Shown piece after piece: positions 22,480-33,561 of a DNA stretch of 64,000 bases. Location of the stretch: the NCBI GenBank assembly GCA_963995505.1, contig OZ023181.1, positions 22,192,221 through 22,256,220 on the forward strand, given 5' to 3'. Numbering within the stretch: position 1 is the stretch's first letter; every line of letters begins with the position of its first letter. The notes beneath the pieces were generated by a model. That model was not told the DNA's origin and ran no database searches. It worked only from the letters and a program-made list of their open reading frames with translations. A program made the position numbers and the translations under genes. The stretch is from Hypericum androsaemum (lineage: Eukaryota; Streptophyta; Magnoliopsida; Malpighiales; Hypericaceae).

Positions 22480-23063
22480 CCAACTCAAAATTTTAAAGCA
22501 ATGAATTATTGGATTTTTTATACTTATAAATAAGTCAAACACTCTTACATGAAGCAGTGTCGGATTCTCAACACGCCCCATCAAACGAGATTTGTCTAGC
22601 GGCAATTTGCACCGGCTTTGACTTCATCAACACTGTATGAAATGAAGTCGTGAGAGTACAACAATGACAACCTTAACATTAAGGCAATGGGTATAGGAAT
22701 TTTTATGTCCTATCCAAAATCACTTATAAATGAGCCCACCACACTCACAACTAGCGATATGGTAATTCTAACATGTCCTCTCAAACGAAGTCCATCGAGT
22801 CAAAGTTTATACAGACTTTTCCACTTTTTCAACGTGCCATGACATGGGGGTGGGCAACAATAATGGACCAGAGGTCTCACATGAGCAATTGGCTCTAATA
22901 GCATATAGTAATTTTTATATCCTACCCAAAACCGTAAGATACTGAGTATGTTGATCTTCCACACAGCCCACCACACTCGCAACTAGCAATGTGTAATCCC
23001 AACAATGGGTTGGTGGATAATATTTACTTATAAATAAGCTCACTGTTCTTGCAGTAAGTAATG
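22480..23063. mobile_element. Degenerate multi-copy TRIM array
   Basis: LTR-like modules related to the intact TRIM at 2133 recur at about 22480-22573, 22671-22772, 22906-23003 and 23004-23063. Each has AAAG/AAGGCAATGGGTT-like, CTTATAAATAAG-like and final TTCT(C/A)AACA-like phrases. The modules are split by internal pieces that keep CCTCTCAAACGAAGTCCA and, near 22890-22905, a decayed primer-site complement GGCTCTAATAGCATA. The order LTR-internal-LTR-internal-LTR suggests tandem TRIMs that share LTRs through recombination. Strand of each is as for the intact TRIM (minus). Confidence 0.7.
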
Positions 23064-23910
23064 TGAAAATTTTAAAATGGTATTTAGAATTGAATACTAG
23101 CAGACTCTATTTAGAGAAATATTTTTTTTATTATATTCTTGATTAGCGGATAATTAATTGCTAATGAAACTCTAGTTTAGATGATGTACTTGTGTCTAAA
23201 TTAAGGGTGTACCTCCTAAACTCTGATCGTGCAGTTCACTAACTTAGAGTATAACACATTGCAATTGGCTCGTCAACCATTAATCAAAGCTGCTCTAACT
23301 GTACACAGAGGTTGGGTTGGAAAGAGATCAAGGGGATTAGTCTAACACTTAAGTTTTTGATTCGTCCAAAGGGAGAGGAGGACATGAGTAGCTGGTGCTA
23401 GCTAGAGTAGCTTTAGGTTTTGAGGGCCATACTCCCCATATATAGCACTGACAACTACATATATCTGGATCGTCTACTATGAGTTCTAATTAATCGGACC
23501 AAGTTATCTCTACGATGTTTGCATTTTCATGGTTTGAACTCGCACGCTTTCCTTAGGCTGGAACATATTTTATCGGTTGATCTATGTAATTGGTGGTACC
23601 TTGGATGGAGTTAGGCCGTTGCGTTGTTATAGAATTGAATCACCGCACCCTCTAAATGATGGGTTTTTGCTCATTTGCATAATACCACCATTCAACAAAA
23701 GGACTTAATATTTAGCATAATAAGCCATCAAGTAAGACCATTGAACAATACAGAAGGAAGAACAACTTAAGTATAACGAATTTGACTTTACTTTAGTATA
23801 CGAGATTAATGATTTAGTTCTTCTTCAATATCAAGTACGAAGTTCGAAAGAGGGTGGCAGCATCTATACCGTGACAAAAAAATGCCGAGACAATGGGATT
23901 GAAAGTTCTT
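23064..23910. other. Spacer downstream of the IST1-like gene
   Basis: AT-rich, no gene seen. The 3' UTR of the minus-strand IST1-like gene must lie in the last few hundred bases. Confidence 0.5.
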
Positions 23911-25986
23911 CTACGACTTCTTGCTATACTTCAGGGCTTCAAAACGAGCAGTGAGAGCATCAAAATCGGGCAACTTGGGATGAACTTGAGCGCCTGCCGG
24001 GGGGTCCAGACTAGCCCGGGATGTAGGAACTGGTGGCGGAGATCGATCAGGCGGTCGATAAACACCAGCCGGAGGTTCTTCCATCTCGATCTCTTCATCG
24101 TAGTCCGACTCATCAAAGTCTAAATCCTCACGAGCGGAAGAAGAAGAGGGGCTGTGGCTGCGTCTCCTATTGAAAGTTCCTGCCTCATCAGTTTCGGTTC
24201 CTGTCTCATCATGGCTCATGTGGCAATCGTTTGTGACCCATCTACCAAAGCCTTGGTTGTCTCGGGATTGCTGGTCAACTTGGTGATCCCTGGACATGGA
24301 AACCTCCTCAAAGCCTCCATAAGATGTTCTTCTTGAACCATTGATGTTGTGATTGAAAACCGTCGCGGCCTTACCGGAGTAGTCCTTGCTGGCCAGAGCA
24401 GCAGCTTGTGCAGCAGCTGCAATTGCTTGCTTGGCAGAATCTGCTGCTGCCACCGCGGCTGATGCAGAGTCCTCAAATATTGTGTTCCCTCTGCCTCCTC
24501 CACTAATTTTAACCGGAGTAGGCGCCGCTGCCACGGGCAAGTTAGCAGAACCAGCAAAGGTATCCGGTCCCTCCTATCCAATAATAAACAAACAAGAAAA
24601 GGAATCAGAAACTGCAGAGACCATCAATGGCAAAATACAGACGAAACCGGGACATGAAAGACTCACAATGAGCTGCTCGGGAGGCTTAATAAGTTCCTTC
24701 TCTGATTCAGAGATGTCCCAATCAACCTGATACTCCTTGGCGATCTCCTTCAGGACTTTCAACTTCACTTCACCAGGAGGAGTCCTAACTGACAGCTTAT
24801 CTATTAGCTACAAAAAAAAAGCAGAGGAGGAAGAGCCCGCGGAACATTAGCAGTGTGTTTGGAACTTATTCTACGGACGAAATAATACTAAAATCTAGGA
24901 ACTGAAATTTCTCTGCAAAAATAAGAATCTGTAAGAACTAAAGAGAGAACTCATACGAGTAAATGTCTATAAACTTCATACTCTATTTCTAGTAGGGAGC
25001 ATTACCATGCGATTGACTCCAGAGCTGGGGCGCAGGTCGATGGCAGCAGACACAAAGTCGGAGCCATATTTCTTCTTGAAGATCTTCCTGATGCGGATCA
25101 GCTCCGGGATCTCGGAGCACCTGGGCCCTGCAAACAGCAAGCTGGAGATTCCCTCCTTCAGGTCTGCAGGACATTCCCTGTAAATAAAAAAAATAGCAGG
25201 AGCACAACATCAAACATTTGGTTGCAAGCAATGTAGGGAGGGACAAAGATGAAATGGGAGGGTGGTTTAGTACCTCTGCTTGGCAATGATAGGGAGTCTC
25301 GAAACAACGAGCTCGCAGAAGAGCTCGATGAACTCATTCGCAGCCAGCACATTCTGTTCCCTGATCACATGCTCAACCTTACAATCACAACAACAACAAC
25401 ATCGGATACACGTGGTTCGGTTATTATGAAACCCTATATCCCAACCAACGATTACTGCAAAATCCACTAATATCGGGAAAAAAAAGGTATTAACTTTAGT
25501 TAGGGCATTCACAAACAGAGCTCGTTAATTGATCACATTACTAGTTTTAACCCGAATGAATGCGAGAGAGGCTGCTGCGGTACCCGAATGCGAGCTGTAT
25601 CGTCGTGGCCAGAGCGAAGGAGCGAGGCGATGTCCCTGCGCATCTGGCGGACCACAACCTCCCGCTTGTTCCTGAGCAGCTTGATCCTCGCCACCGCCAT
25701 CTTCGCCGCCATTTTGCTTCCATCATAAACCAAAAGTCAGCCCAGAAAGGAAGAAAAAAAAACCACTACAGCAACAAGCACGAGTGATTCCAAAGTCGCT
25801 CGTAAATAGAACCCGACAATGCTCGCTCGAGTTACGCGGAGAAAGAAAAAAAAAACTGAAGGACAAGGGTAAGAGGCTATGGGTTAGTTACCATTTGGAG
25901 GAGTTGAAGCGGGGGCGGAATACGGAGACGGTGAGCTTCGCGAGCTTCTTGGCGTGGGAACTCGCCGCGCTCGCCACCCTCCTCAT
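23911..25986 (-). CDS. IST1-like protein (ESCRT-III regulator), six exons
   Basis: IST1-domain proteins bind Vps4/LIP5 and ESCRT-III parts and tune sorting into multivesicular bodies at endosomes. Exons: 25986-25892, 25716-25584, 25377-25274, 25177-25006, 24807-24667, 24573-23911; 1308 nt, 435 residues, phases agree. The IST1 domain covers about residues 25-195 with the family phrases KMAVARIKLLRNKREVVVRQ, MRRDIASLL, VIREQNVLAANEFIELFCEL, GPRCSEIPEL and IDKLSVRTPPGEVKLKVLKE. The C-terminal half is low complexity: an Ala-rich helix (SAAVAAADSAKQAIAAAAQA), Ser/Asp/Glu-rich linkers and a final LPDFDALTARFEALKYSKKS helix that is a candidate MIT-interacting motif. The ATG at 25986 gives the expected MRRVASAASSHAKKLAKLTV start. 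Confidence 0.93.
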
Positions 25987-26841
25987 CTCTTTCCCCTCTT
26001 TTTCTTTTTCTTTTTTTAATTTATTTTATTTGTTACGGTTATGAGTTTTTGTAAACAAACTACTACTTTAAGGGAGGAAAAAGGATCCAAAGCCTTCCTC
26101 TTGGGAGCGTTTTAGCGGAGCGGATACTACTAGCCGTTGCGGATGTGGACCCCACCACTCCCACCGACTCGCCTTTTTGTCTTCTTGTCCACGTGTCAAA
26201 TTGTCGGTCGGCGAGGGGCCCATCTGCTGAATGGTTCTTGAAGCCCAATAGTGTAGAAGGCTCCGGCCTTGGGCCTTTTTTAACTGGCCCAATCTATTCC
26301 ATCTTGTTATATTTTTTTTAATAAAATTTTGAAAAAGTCTTATCCGCTAATTATTGTAGCTGGACATCTACAGTTTCTGGTATCAAATTTGTGAGTGAGT
26401 TTTAAAGAACTTGTCCTTTGGTTACTTGCCTAGGTGTTTATAAAATCTCCGGAATAATTTTAGAGTGCTTTTTCTATAGTAATATTTGATTCATTCATCG
26501 TTTAATAAAATATAAGAAAGTAAAATTAGATATATATCAAATCACATTGTCGAAATCATACTGTAAAATTTTTCGTAGCCGGCCCAATTAGGGTGGTGGG
26601 CCCAGATGGTGGCCCGCGAGTTTGACTAAGTCCTATTTTCCCAGTTGCAGATAAAACTACATTATGAGGACCGGTTCGCATGCCTGAAGGTGGGACCTTG
26701 CATGCTTATGTTCCGTTTGAATTTAAGGGATACCGACTTTTTTTTCGGGGTAAAATAGTAGTAGATTCTTGATATTTGGAAATTTTGATTAATCAGAACA
26801 GTTAAGTATTATTTAATCTCTTATATTTTATAATTTAAGTG
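25987..26841. other. Upstream region of the IST1-like gene
   Basis: The first 30 bases are CT-rich. The rest is mixed, including GCCCAATCTATTCC and GGCCCA motifs, which resemble the GGGCC(A/C) elements of plant housekeeping promoters. Minus-strand frames at 26063-26292 are not convincing genes. No repeat recognised before the LTR element at 26842. Confidence 0.5.
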
Positions 26842-27615
26842 TGTTGGAGCAGAAAATTAATTCTCGGATTTGTTTGACCATGTCTCAGTAAAATAGTCAT
26901 ATCTTCCTCCTCGTATATCCGATTGATGCGATTCCAAAAGCTACAAAATGATAAAATACAGATCTAGAACTTTCTAGTTTGTGACTTCTCCAAATTCAGC
27001 GTAGAAGGAGGTCAGACTTGGGTCGGAAGTTTCAGGAGTAGGTTTTCTCCTTATTAGGCCGCAGATCTGCTGAACCTATTTTGATAAAAATACCGTAACT
27101 TTCTCCTCAAGTATTGGATTGACACGATTCTAAAAGTCACAGAAGGAAAAGACAAAGATCTATAACTTTGTTGTTTATAACTTTTCCAAATTCAGCATAA
27201 AAGAGGGCCAAATATGGGTTGGAAGTTTCGGGCAGTTTAAGTTTTTCTTATTAGGCCAAGGCTATGTTAAATTTTTTTGTTTGAAAACGGCCTAGGATTT
27301 TTTTATGGGACTGGGGCGAGCTTATCTATATAAGGAGAGCTAGGTACAGGCATGAAGATACCCACAAACCAAACACCAAATTCTTAGCTTCATAGCTTTT
27401 ATCTTATGTAGCTTCTTAGCTTTTATCTTTCATGTTTTACATATTTTTTCTCTTTCCCTATCAATAAAATCTTTCCTCCCCACTCTCTTTTTTCTCTCCT
27501 CTCAACCCCATATTTCTTCCATCTTTACCTATTTGTTCGAATCACTCTTGGGACGACCACTCCGGACCCGTTCTAAAGATCATTTTCGACGTTCTACCAC
27601 AATTTATTTGCAATA
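26842..27615 (+). repeat. 5' LTR of the non-autonomous element
   Basis: 774 bp, TGTTGGAGC...GCAATA. TATA box TCTATATAAGG at about 27324-27334 and an AATAAA signal near 27465 give plausible U3, R and U5 limits. Confidence 0.9.
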
Positions 27616-28464
27616 TTATTTTTGGCACGCTCGGTGGGACTAAGGAGGGCATCTAAGAAGAGTGATTGTTGCATCAAAATACACGAGTTTCCACATACAG
27701 TTTCGAGTCCTTCCTCAAAAGGGAAAAAACCGATCAAAGGTTGTGCTGAAGGAAGACGTCCAGCGAGGTCAGTTGGCTTTGGAGAGTATTCCGGCCCTTT
27801 TTGGTGCCAAATCTGAAGAAGCTTTCTTCGCCAAAATTGAAGATCATTGTTTCCTCTTTCTGTGGATACTAAGAACGCCAAAATCGGAGTTCGTACCAGG
27901 AAGATAAGACCAAAATATTAAAGATTGATCGATCTATATGATTGAAAAGTCCAGTCGGCTTTAGAAGGCATTTTGTCTTTTTCGTGGCCGAATTAGGAGA
28001 CGGTTATTTCAGGAAACATTGAAGATCTATCTGTTATCTTTCCAAAGACATCAAAATCACTTTAAGCGGAGTTCGGACGGAAAAGATACAACCAAAATAC
28101 CAAAGATTGGTCATTCTATAGGCTGATTACGAATTTTTGATTTATCTTGTCAAATCATGATCAGTTATGAGAGATTTGTGGGGAACAATGATAGTTATGA
28201 GAGATGGTATATTTCCATGCAAATGAGAAAAATTGCAAAATTAACAGAGAAAGTTAGAGCTGAACTTCGAGCAATAAGATACAAGCCCGGACTACATCAA
28301 CAACTGAGGAAGTATCAAGTGGCGTATGCGAAGTTGAAGACCAAATAGTTTTTGAATCTCACAATTCTGAGACAAGTATTGAGGCAGTTGTACATGAATC
28401 GACCGGGTATACACGTTCTTCTTTTTCCCTTATTGAAGAGGTCGATCAAACAACTAGTCCACAG

Positions 28465-29358
28465 TTGGCCGACACCACGGCCATCGAGCCTAAAAGGCCC
28501 ACATTTGAGGAAAAGGAAGAGCCATGCCCGACACAAGTCTCATTGGCAACCGAGACAACCCTAAGTACTGTATCAAATACAAAAGACATTTTAGGGCCTC
28601 TGCCGGCTAAGAGAATCTTTGGGCCTTCACCAGCAAAGGAAATTTTAGGGCCTCCGCCGAATCACCTATTGCGGAGATCCTGGTCACACTTTGGTCCACG
28701 AGTAGTGAGCCATCTTCGCTTGCCCAATTTTGTCCCAACTCAACGGAAAGACACAGGGGGCCAAGTCTACAGTCAGAATTCAATCTCAACCGGGGGGCAT
28801 GAAGAGTGCCGCAACATTGTAGTCGAAGCTCCTACATCGGCCGAAATTATCCCGGCCAAAAGGCAAGACGTGCTCATGCCAAAGAAGGTGAAGGATGATA
28901 AAGTCAAGTGTTCAACTCCTCCTCAACCAAGCAAAAGTACGGTGAAGCAACAACCTAATGGGCCAGCTCAACCTTGGCCATCAAAGGTTTCAAATTACAG
29001 GGAATGTCCTCAAGTCACATGGTCAAAATCGGCCAGCAACAGAAAAAGGGCGCCTGAGTACGCGTGGGTTAAGAGAGACGTGGTCACTCAATTGGCAACC
29101 GAGCAAGGAGTTCTCCAAAGAAAAAAATCCTTCAAGGTTTGGGTGCCTAAGGAAGAACTTTCGCAGTCTGCGAAACAACCATGTGAGACACGACCCACAA
29201 GGAGTGATCGGCCTACAAGGTCTCCAAGTTATCATACGAAGCCTATGCGAAAGGAGATGCCAAGAAAGCCAAACCCAAACTCGGGAGGCAATTGTCTGGA
29301 GTCTCATCGACCGACTCTCACGAAGACTCAACGAAGAAGGTTGGAGCGAAAAATTTAA
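28465..29358 (+). CDS. ORF of unknown function in the LTR element
   Basis: An open frame of 297 codons occupying almost half of the internal region. The first codon of the frame is not ATG, so the true start is unclear. Composition is basic, Pro/Lys/Arg/Ser-rich and probably disordered. Internal near-repeats (ILGPLPAKRIFGPSPAKEILGPPP) and a C-terminal TKTQRRRLERK are visible. It has no zinc knuckle, protease or reverse transcriptase motif. Similar basic tails occur in gag-linked proteins of Gypsy-like plant elements (recalled, unverified), so it may be a gag remnant. It is open despite about 5 percent LTR divergence. A smaller frame at 28157-28348, out of frame with it, may belong to the same ancestral protein. 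Confidence 0.6.
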   Translation: MADTTAIEPKRPTFEEKEEPCPTQVSLATETTLSTVSNTKDILGPLPAKRIFGPSPAKEILGPPPNHLLRRSWSHFGPRVVSHLRLPNFVPTQRKDTGGQVYSQNSISTGGHEECRNIVVEAPTSAEIIPAKRQDVLMPKKVKDDKVKCSTPPQPSKSTVKQQPNGPAQPWPSKVSNYRECPQVTWSKSASNRKRAPEYAWVKRDVVTQLATEQGVLQRKKSFKVWVPKEELSQSAKQPCETRPTRSDRPTRSPSYHTKPMRKEMPRKPNPNSGGNCLESHRPTLTKTQRRRLERKI

Positions 29359-29677
29359 AAGCAAAAGAAAAAGCTCAGAGACCTTCAACAACAATTGTAT
29401 GGTCGTTATAATGAAGGACATAGAGCTCCCACTTAACCATATAGGCCTAAATCAAGTTTTGGCGAGAAAGTCGTGAGCACACTGATATCTCGAGATGAGT
29501 GATCAACTGCACGCCTACAACTGCTAGGTCTCGACCGGTTTGATGGTACATTCTTCACATATTTACGGTCTTACCTTAGCTGGTTATTTTTTGAGTAGAG
29601 TTAATTTTCTGCATGTTCAAGGACGGATACACGTCAATGCTTTTCATAGCGTCAAAACATTGACGTGTGGGGGGCAT

Positions 29678-30451
29678 TGTTGGAGCGGAAAATTAATTCT
29701 CAGATTTATTTGACTATGTCTCAGTTAAATAACCATATCTTCCTACTCGTATATCCGATTGATGCGATTCCAAAAGCTACAAAATGATAAAACATAGATC
29801 TAGAACTTTCTAGTTTTTGATTTCTCCAAATTTGGCGTAGAAGGAGGTCAGACTTGGGTCGGAAGTTTTGGGAGTAGGTTTTCTCCTTATTAGGCCGCAG
29901 ATATGCTGAACCTATTTTGGTAAAAATACCGTAACTTTTTTTTCAAGTATTGGATTGACACGATTCCAAAAATCACAGAAGGAAAAGACAGATATCTATA
30001 ACTTTGTTGTTTATGATTTTTCCAAATTTAGCATAAAAGAGGGCCAAATATAGGTTGGAAGTTTCGGACAGTTTAAGTTTTCCTTATTAGGCCGAGGCTA
30101 TGTTAAGTTTTCTTGTTTGAAAACGGCCTAGGGTTTTTCTATGGGACTGGGGCGAGCTTATCTATATAAGGAGAGCTAGGTACAGGCATGAAGACACCCA
30201 CAAACCAAACACCAAATTCTTAGCTTCATAGCTTTTATCTTATGTAGCTTCGTAGCTTTTATCTTTCATGTTTTACATGTTTTTCCCCTTTTCCTATCAA
30301 TAAAATCTTTCCTCCCCATTCTCTTTCTTCTCTCCTCTCAACCCCATATTTCTTCCATCTTTACCTATTTGTTCGAATCACTCTTGGGACAACCACTCCG
30401 GACCCGTTCTAAAGATCATTTTCGACGTTCTACCACAATTTATTTGCAACA
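29678..30451 (+). repeat. 3' LTR of the non-autonomous element
   Basis: 774 bp, same length as the 5' LTR, with canonical TG...CA ends. It carries the same TATA box region at about 30160-30170. Confidence 0.9.
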
Positions 30452-30456
30452 AAATG

Positions 30457-31365
30457 ATTTGTCACTGAAACTGAAAACATTATTTAGATTGGCAAAAATA
30501 CCCCTGACTTGATTGGGTTTCTGTTTTCCCTTGTTCCTCTGTTCATTCCTATCGTTGTTTAGCTTGGAACTTAATTGGGTTTCTGTTTCTTAAGTCCATT
30601 ATACTTGTGGCCGATGTTAGATTCCCGGAATTGCTTCCCCTTTCTTCTAAGAAAAAAAGAATTGCTTCCACTTGTTTGTTTATCTTTCCCAGATCTTAAT
30701 TCGACATTAATTTTTTCTGGGTTTCTCGTGTAGGCTACAAAATTCTGTGCTTTATTAGGTGTTGTTTGATGGGGTCTTGGAAAAACGGTAGCTTGATCTC
30801 AATCCACTTAGATTTTCCATTGCCAGAATGTTGTCTAAATTTGCATGTTTATGGATTGGGTTGCAATTGCTACTTGGTTTTCCGTTAGTTTTGTGGTTTT
30901 CTGTCGGCGATTCTTTCTAGATGCGCTTTTGTGGGGTCGAGTATTTTTGGCAATCTAAATAATATTTTTGAATTTAAGAATTAATCACCTGATTTATGAA
31001 GTATCAGAAATTAAATAATACTAAATAGTCCTAATCAATCAATATTTTTAAACATCAAGATGTATTACTATTTTACCCTTTTCTCTTAATTCAGATATGA
31101 AACTAACAAAATTACGAAAAATTGAAAAAACGTTTTTTCTTGTATGGAAGCAGTTTTAAATAAATCTACTTTGTGAAATCGCGTAGCGGATATTCCAAAA
31201 TAATATAAGATGTGACAATACACTATTTGTGCAAGTAAAAAAAGTTGATTTACATAATGCCTGCGTAAGAGGACCCTCTAAAACTTGGATCACGTAGATA
31301 ACTAAGGCTAAAAAAATACGAAAATTAATAAATAAAAAGAACCATTTTTGCACTTCTCAAAATCA
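30457..31365. other. Intergenic, no supported gene
   Basis: AT-rich; TGGGTTTCTGTTTC-like phrases recur near 30520 and 30575. The minus-strand frame at 31156-31353 lacks gene-like features. The 3' UTR of the DUF241 gene should be near the right end. Confidence 0.5.
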
Positions 31366-32319
31366 TCAACAAGAGAGTATATTAAGAAGGGAGACTCTAT
31401 TGTGGATCAATCCCTTGAAGAGACACTCCAACTCCGTTTCAAGCGCTTGGACGCTCTTCTCCAAGCTCTCCATCTTCACCTGTGCAATGTCAACCTTCTC
31501 CGCTTCTGAACCACCTTCTTCGCTCGAATGGCTAGCCAACAAGTTGGCGAGCGCGAAATCCACGCTCTCCATCTCGTCGAAGCTCCCTTTCTGCCCTTCA
31601 CAGGCACCATCCCCCCTGTACATGACCAGCCTGGAGACCAAGCACCACCTAGTTTTTGTGGTCTTCGGTTTTTGTACCGGCAAGGAGAGGAAGGACAAGA
31701 GCGAGGCGAGGACCGAGAGAGTAATGGAGCTTGCCTCTTTGACCACTCGGATCACCGCGGACAAGTGCTGATCTTGGAGGAGATGACCATGATCCTTAAC
31801 TGGGACCTTGTCCCCTTGCTTCAACGAAGTGAAACACTTGGCTACCATCTTCTTCACCTTCTTCCTCGAGCTGAAGTAGCTCGCGACGCAGCCCTCGATG
31901 CTTACGACCGCGTGGTCAGCACGGGACTTGCTCCGCCTGAGAGCGGACTGGAGCTCCCGGATGGCTTCCTTGATGAGCAAGAAAGCGTCCCTCGTGACGT
32001 TGCATGCGTCCAAGTACATGATGAGATCGTCCAGGACGCTGTTCACCAGCCTCCCTTCTCGGTGTTGCAGTAGGGATTGTTGAGTTTGTGGTAAGCTCAG
32101 GAGGCTGTCGATGCACGCGTAAACGAGTCCGAGGCCGGATATGGCGGCACAAATGGTGTCGGATTTTGATGAGGTTGACGGTGATTCGCAACAAGTAGCG
32201 AGCTTGATCAGCTCTGCTTCGAGTTTCCGTATTGCAGGATGCGACCTGGCGGGGAAGCTAATTGATCTGGTATTGTAGGTGGGATTAGGAGAAGGCTTTG
32301 AAGAGAAAGAAGCCGTCAT
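31366..32319 (-). CDS. DUF241 protein, copy 1 (single exon)
   Basis: Plant-specific DUF241 family protein of 317 residues, no introns, as usual for the family. It starts at the ATG at 32319. Conserved features shared with the two other copies in this window are an N-terminal RSISFPARSHPAIRKLEAEL block, a central ALRRSKS basic segment followed by a Lys-rich helix, and a terminal LIHNRVSLLNILSC. It is predicted largely helical, with coiled-coil character around residues 270-300 (VKMESLEKSVQALETELECL). The biochemical role of the family is not established. No signal peptide. It is the most diverged of the three copies. Confidence 0.9.
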   Translation of the reverse strand: MTASFSSKPSPNPTYNTRSISFPARSHPAIRKLEAELIKLATCCESPSTSSKSDTICAAISGLGLVYACIDSLLSLPQTQQSLLQHREGRLVNSVLDDLIMYLDACNVTRDAFLLIKEAIRELQSALRRSKSRADHAVVSIEGCVASYFSSRKKVKKMVAKCFTSLKQGDKVPVKDHGHLLQDQHLSAVIRVVKEASSITLSVLASLLSFLSLPVQKPKTTKTRWCLVSRLVMYRGDGACEGQKGSFDEMESVDFALANLLASHSSEEGGSEAEKVDIAQVKMESLEKSVQALETELECLFKGLIHNRVSLLNILSC

Positions 32320-32596
32320 TTTATTGCCTTAATTTCTCTCTTTTTTTGGATAGGTGTATTGCCTTGGTTTCTTAGTTTAGGTATGAATAAATGAGTCAAG
32401 GCTGGTGTGATCCATATACTGCAGAATATGAGAGAGGCAAGCAGGTTGGAAATTAATTTGTAGGGCCAAATTCTGACTGTGCATGACGTGATAAATACCT
32501 TAATGCGATGTTTCAAATTTTCATAAGTTCACCAAAGATTTAATATAGACACCCGATAATATACTAATCTTCAAAATGTGGAGATCAATTTTTTTT

Positions 32597-33066
32597 GGGA
32601 AAAGTCCACTTTAGTACCTTGTGGTATCGCCCAAAATCACTTTAGTACCCTGTGGTAAAAAATCGACCAATCGAGTCATACTTATTCCAATTAACATCAA
32701 AAAGGTCCTCGGGCAGCTGCCCGGAGCTGCCCAGACCCGCCCGAACGGTGCCCGGACTACGTGGCCAGCCACGTCACCAAAACTTGATGACGTGGCGCCA
32801 CGTGGACAACCATCTTCTTCCCTCTCTTCCTCTCCGCCTCCTCCTCCTCCTCCTCCTCCACGTGGCGCCACGTCATCAAGTTTTGGTGACGTGGCTGGCC
32901 ACGTAGTCCGGGCAGCATTCGGGCGGGTCCGGGCAGCTCCGGGCAGCTGCCCGAGGACCTTTTTGATATTAATTAGAATAAGTATGACTCGATTGGTCTA
33001 TTTTTTACCACATGGTACTAAAGTGATTTTGGGCGATACCACAGGGTACTAAAGTAGACTTTTCCC
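32597..33066. mobile_element. Foldback Mutator-like element in a LINE tail
   Basis: 470 bp, nearly a perfect palindrome: GGGAAAAGTCCACTTTAGTACC at the left is mirrored at the right, and the arms run on through GGTCCTCGGGCAGCTGCCCG and ACGTGGCGCCACGTG to a CT-rich loop at about 32810-32860. Flanks ATTTTTTTT and ATTTTTTGT make a 9-bp duplication with one change. The target was evidently the T-rich (poly-A) tail of the adjoining LINE fragment. Confidence 0.9.
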
Positions 33067-33560
33067 ATTTTTTGTGAATAGAGAAGCTTTATTAAGGGAA
33101 AAATAAAGGGAAAGCAACGAAAACAAAACAGAGGAAAAATCAACAAATATTTACAAAGAATCACCCTGCCTACACGGAGCCCCGAACCCCACCGAGCAAA
33201 GATTAGAAATCATCGGACTTTTAGGGAGTCCCAGAAGAGGTCAAGCTCCTGATTATCTATGTCGTGGAGCGTCCTAGCCTACCAAAGCCATTCTCGCATC
33301 CTATAGTAGACAGAGTGTTTGAGAAGCTCCCGATCGCATTGCTTTTCCTATGTCGTGGAGCGTCCTAGCCTACCAAAGTCATTCTCGCATCCTATAGTAG
33401 ATGGAGTGTTTGAGAAGCTCCCGATCGCATTGCTTTTCCTCAAAAATTACCTTGTTTCTAAGCAACCAAATGCTCCACAAGGTGGCCCCGAACAAAGAAT
33501 ACCAAGCTTTCCCCAACGTTCCACCACCTTCCAACCCGGTCCAAGCCGAGAGTGCAGTGA
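33067..33560 (-). mobile_element. 5'-truncated LINE fragment, copy 1
   Basis: The minus strand encodes the tail of a plant LINE (STRALSAWTGLEGG, LWSIWLLRNKVIFEEKQ, YYRMRE), then a 3' UTR and a poly-A tract (T-run at 33067-33073). It contains a 91-bp direct duplication (33258-33348 and 33349-33439, starting TATGTCGTGGAGCG). It is broken at 33560, where an LTR-like sequence begins, and closely matches copy 2 at 34311. Confidence 0.8.
33258..33439. repeat. 91-bp tandem duplication in the LINE fragment
   Basis: Two head-to-tail copies starting TATGTCGTGGAGCGTCCTAG, with a few differences (CCAAAGCC against CCAAAGTC, AGACAGAG against AGATGGAG). LINE copy 2 has one unit only, so the duplication happened after the two copies parted. 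Confidence 0.9.
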
Positions 33561-33561
33561 T

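Larger units (their letters stand above)
26842..30451 (+). mobile_element. Non-autonomous LTR retrotransposon with an unfamiliar ORF
   Basis: 774-bp LTRs at 26842-27615 and 29678-30451 flank 2062 bp. The right LTR ends GCAACA; the left has decayed to GCAATA. Flanks AAGTG (26837-26841) and AAATG (30452-30456) are a 5-bp duplication with one change. A G-rich polypurine tract (GTGTGGGGGGCAT) precedes the 3' LTR. TTTGGCACGCTCGGTGGGAC starts 6 bp after the 5' LTR and is the likely primer site, but I cannot name its tRNA. The LTRs differ by roughly 5 percent by eye, so the insertion is much older than the Copia element. No protease, reverse transcriptase or integrase is present. Confidence 0.92.

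Noticed and set aside
26063..26292. Minus-strand frames upstream of the IST1-like gene
   Set aside because: Located in the promoter region with no domain; the GGGCC-type motifs there better fit regulatory sequence.
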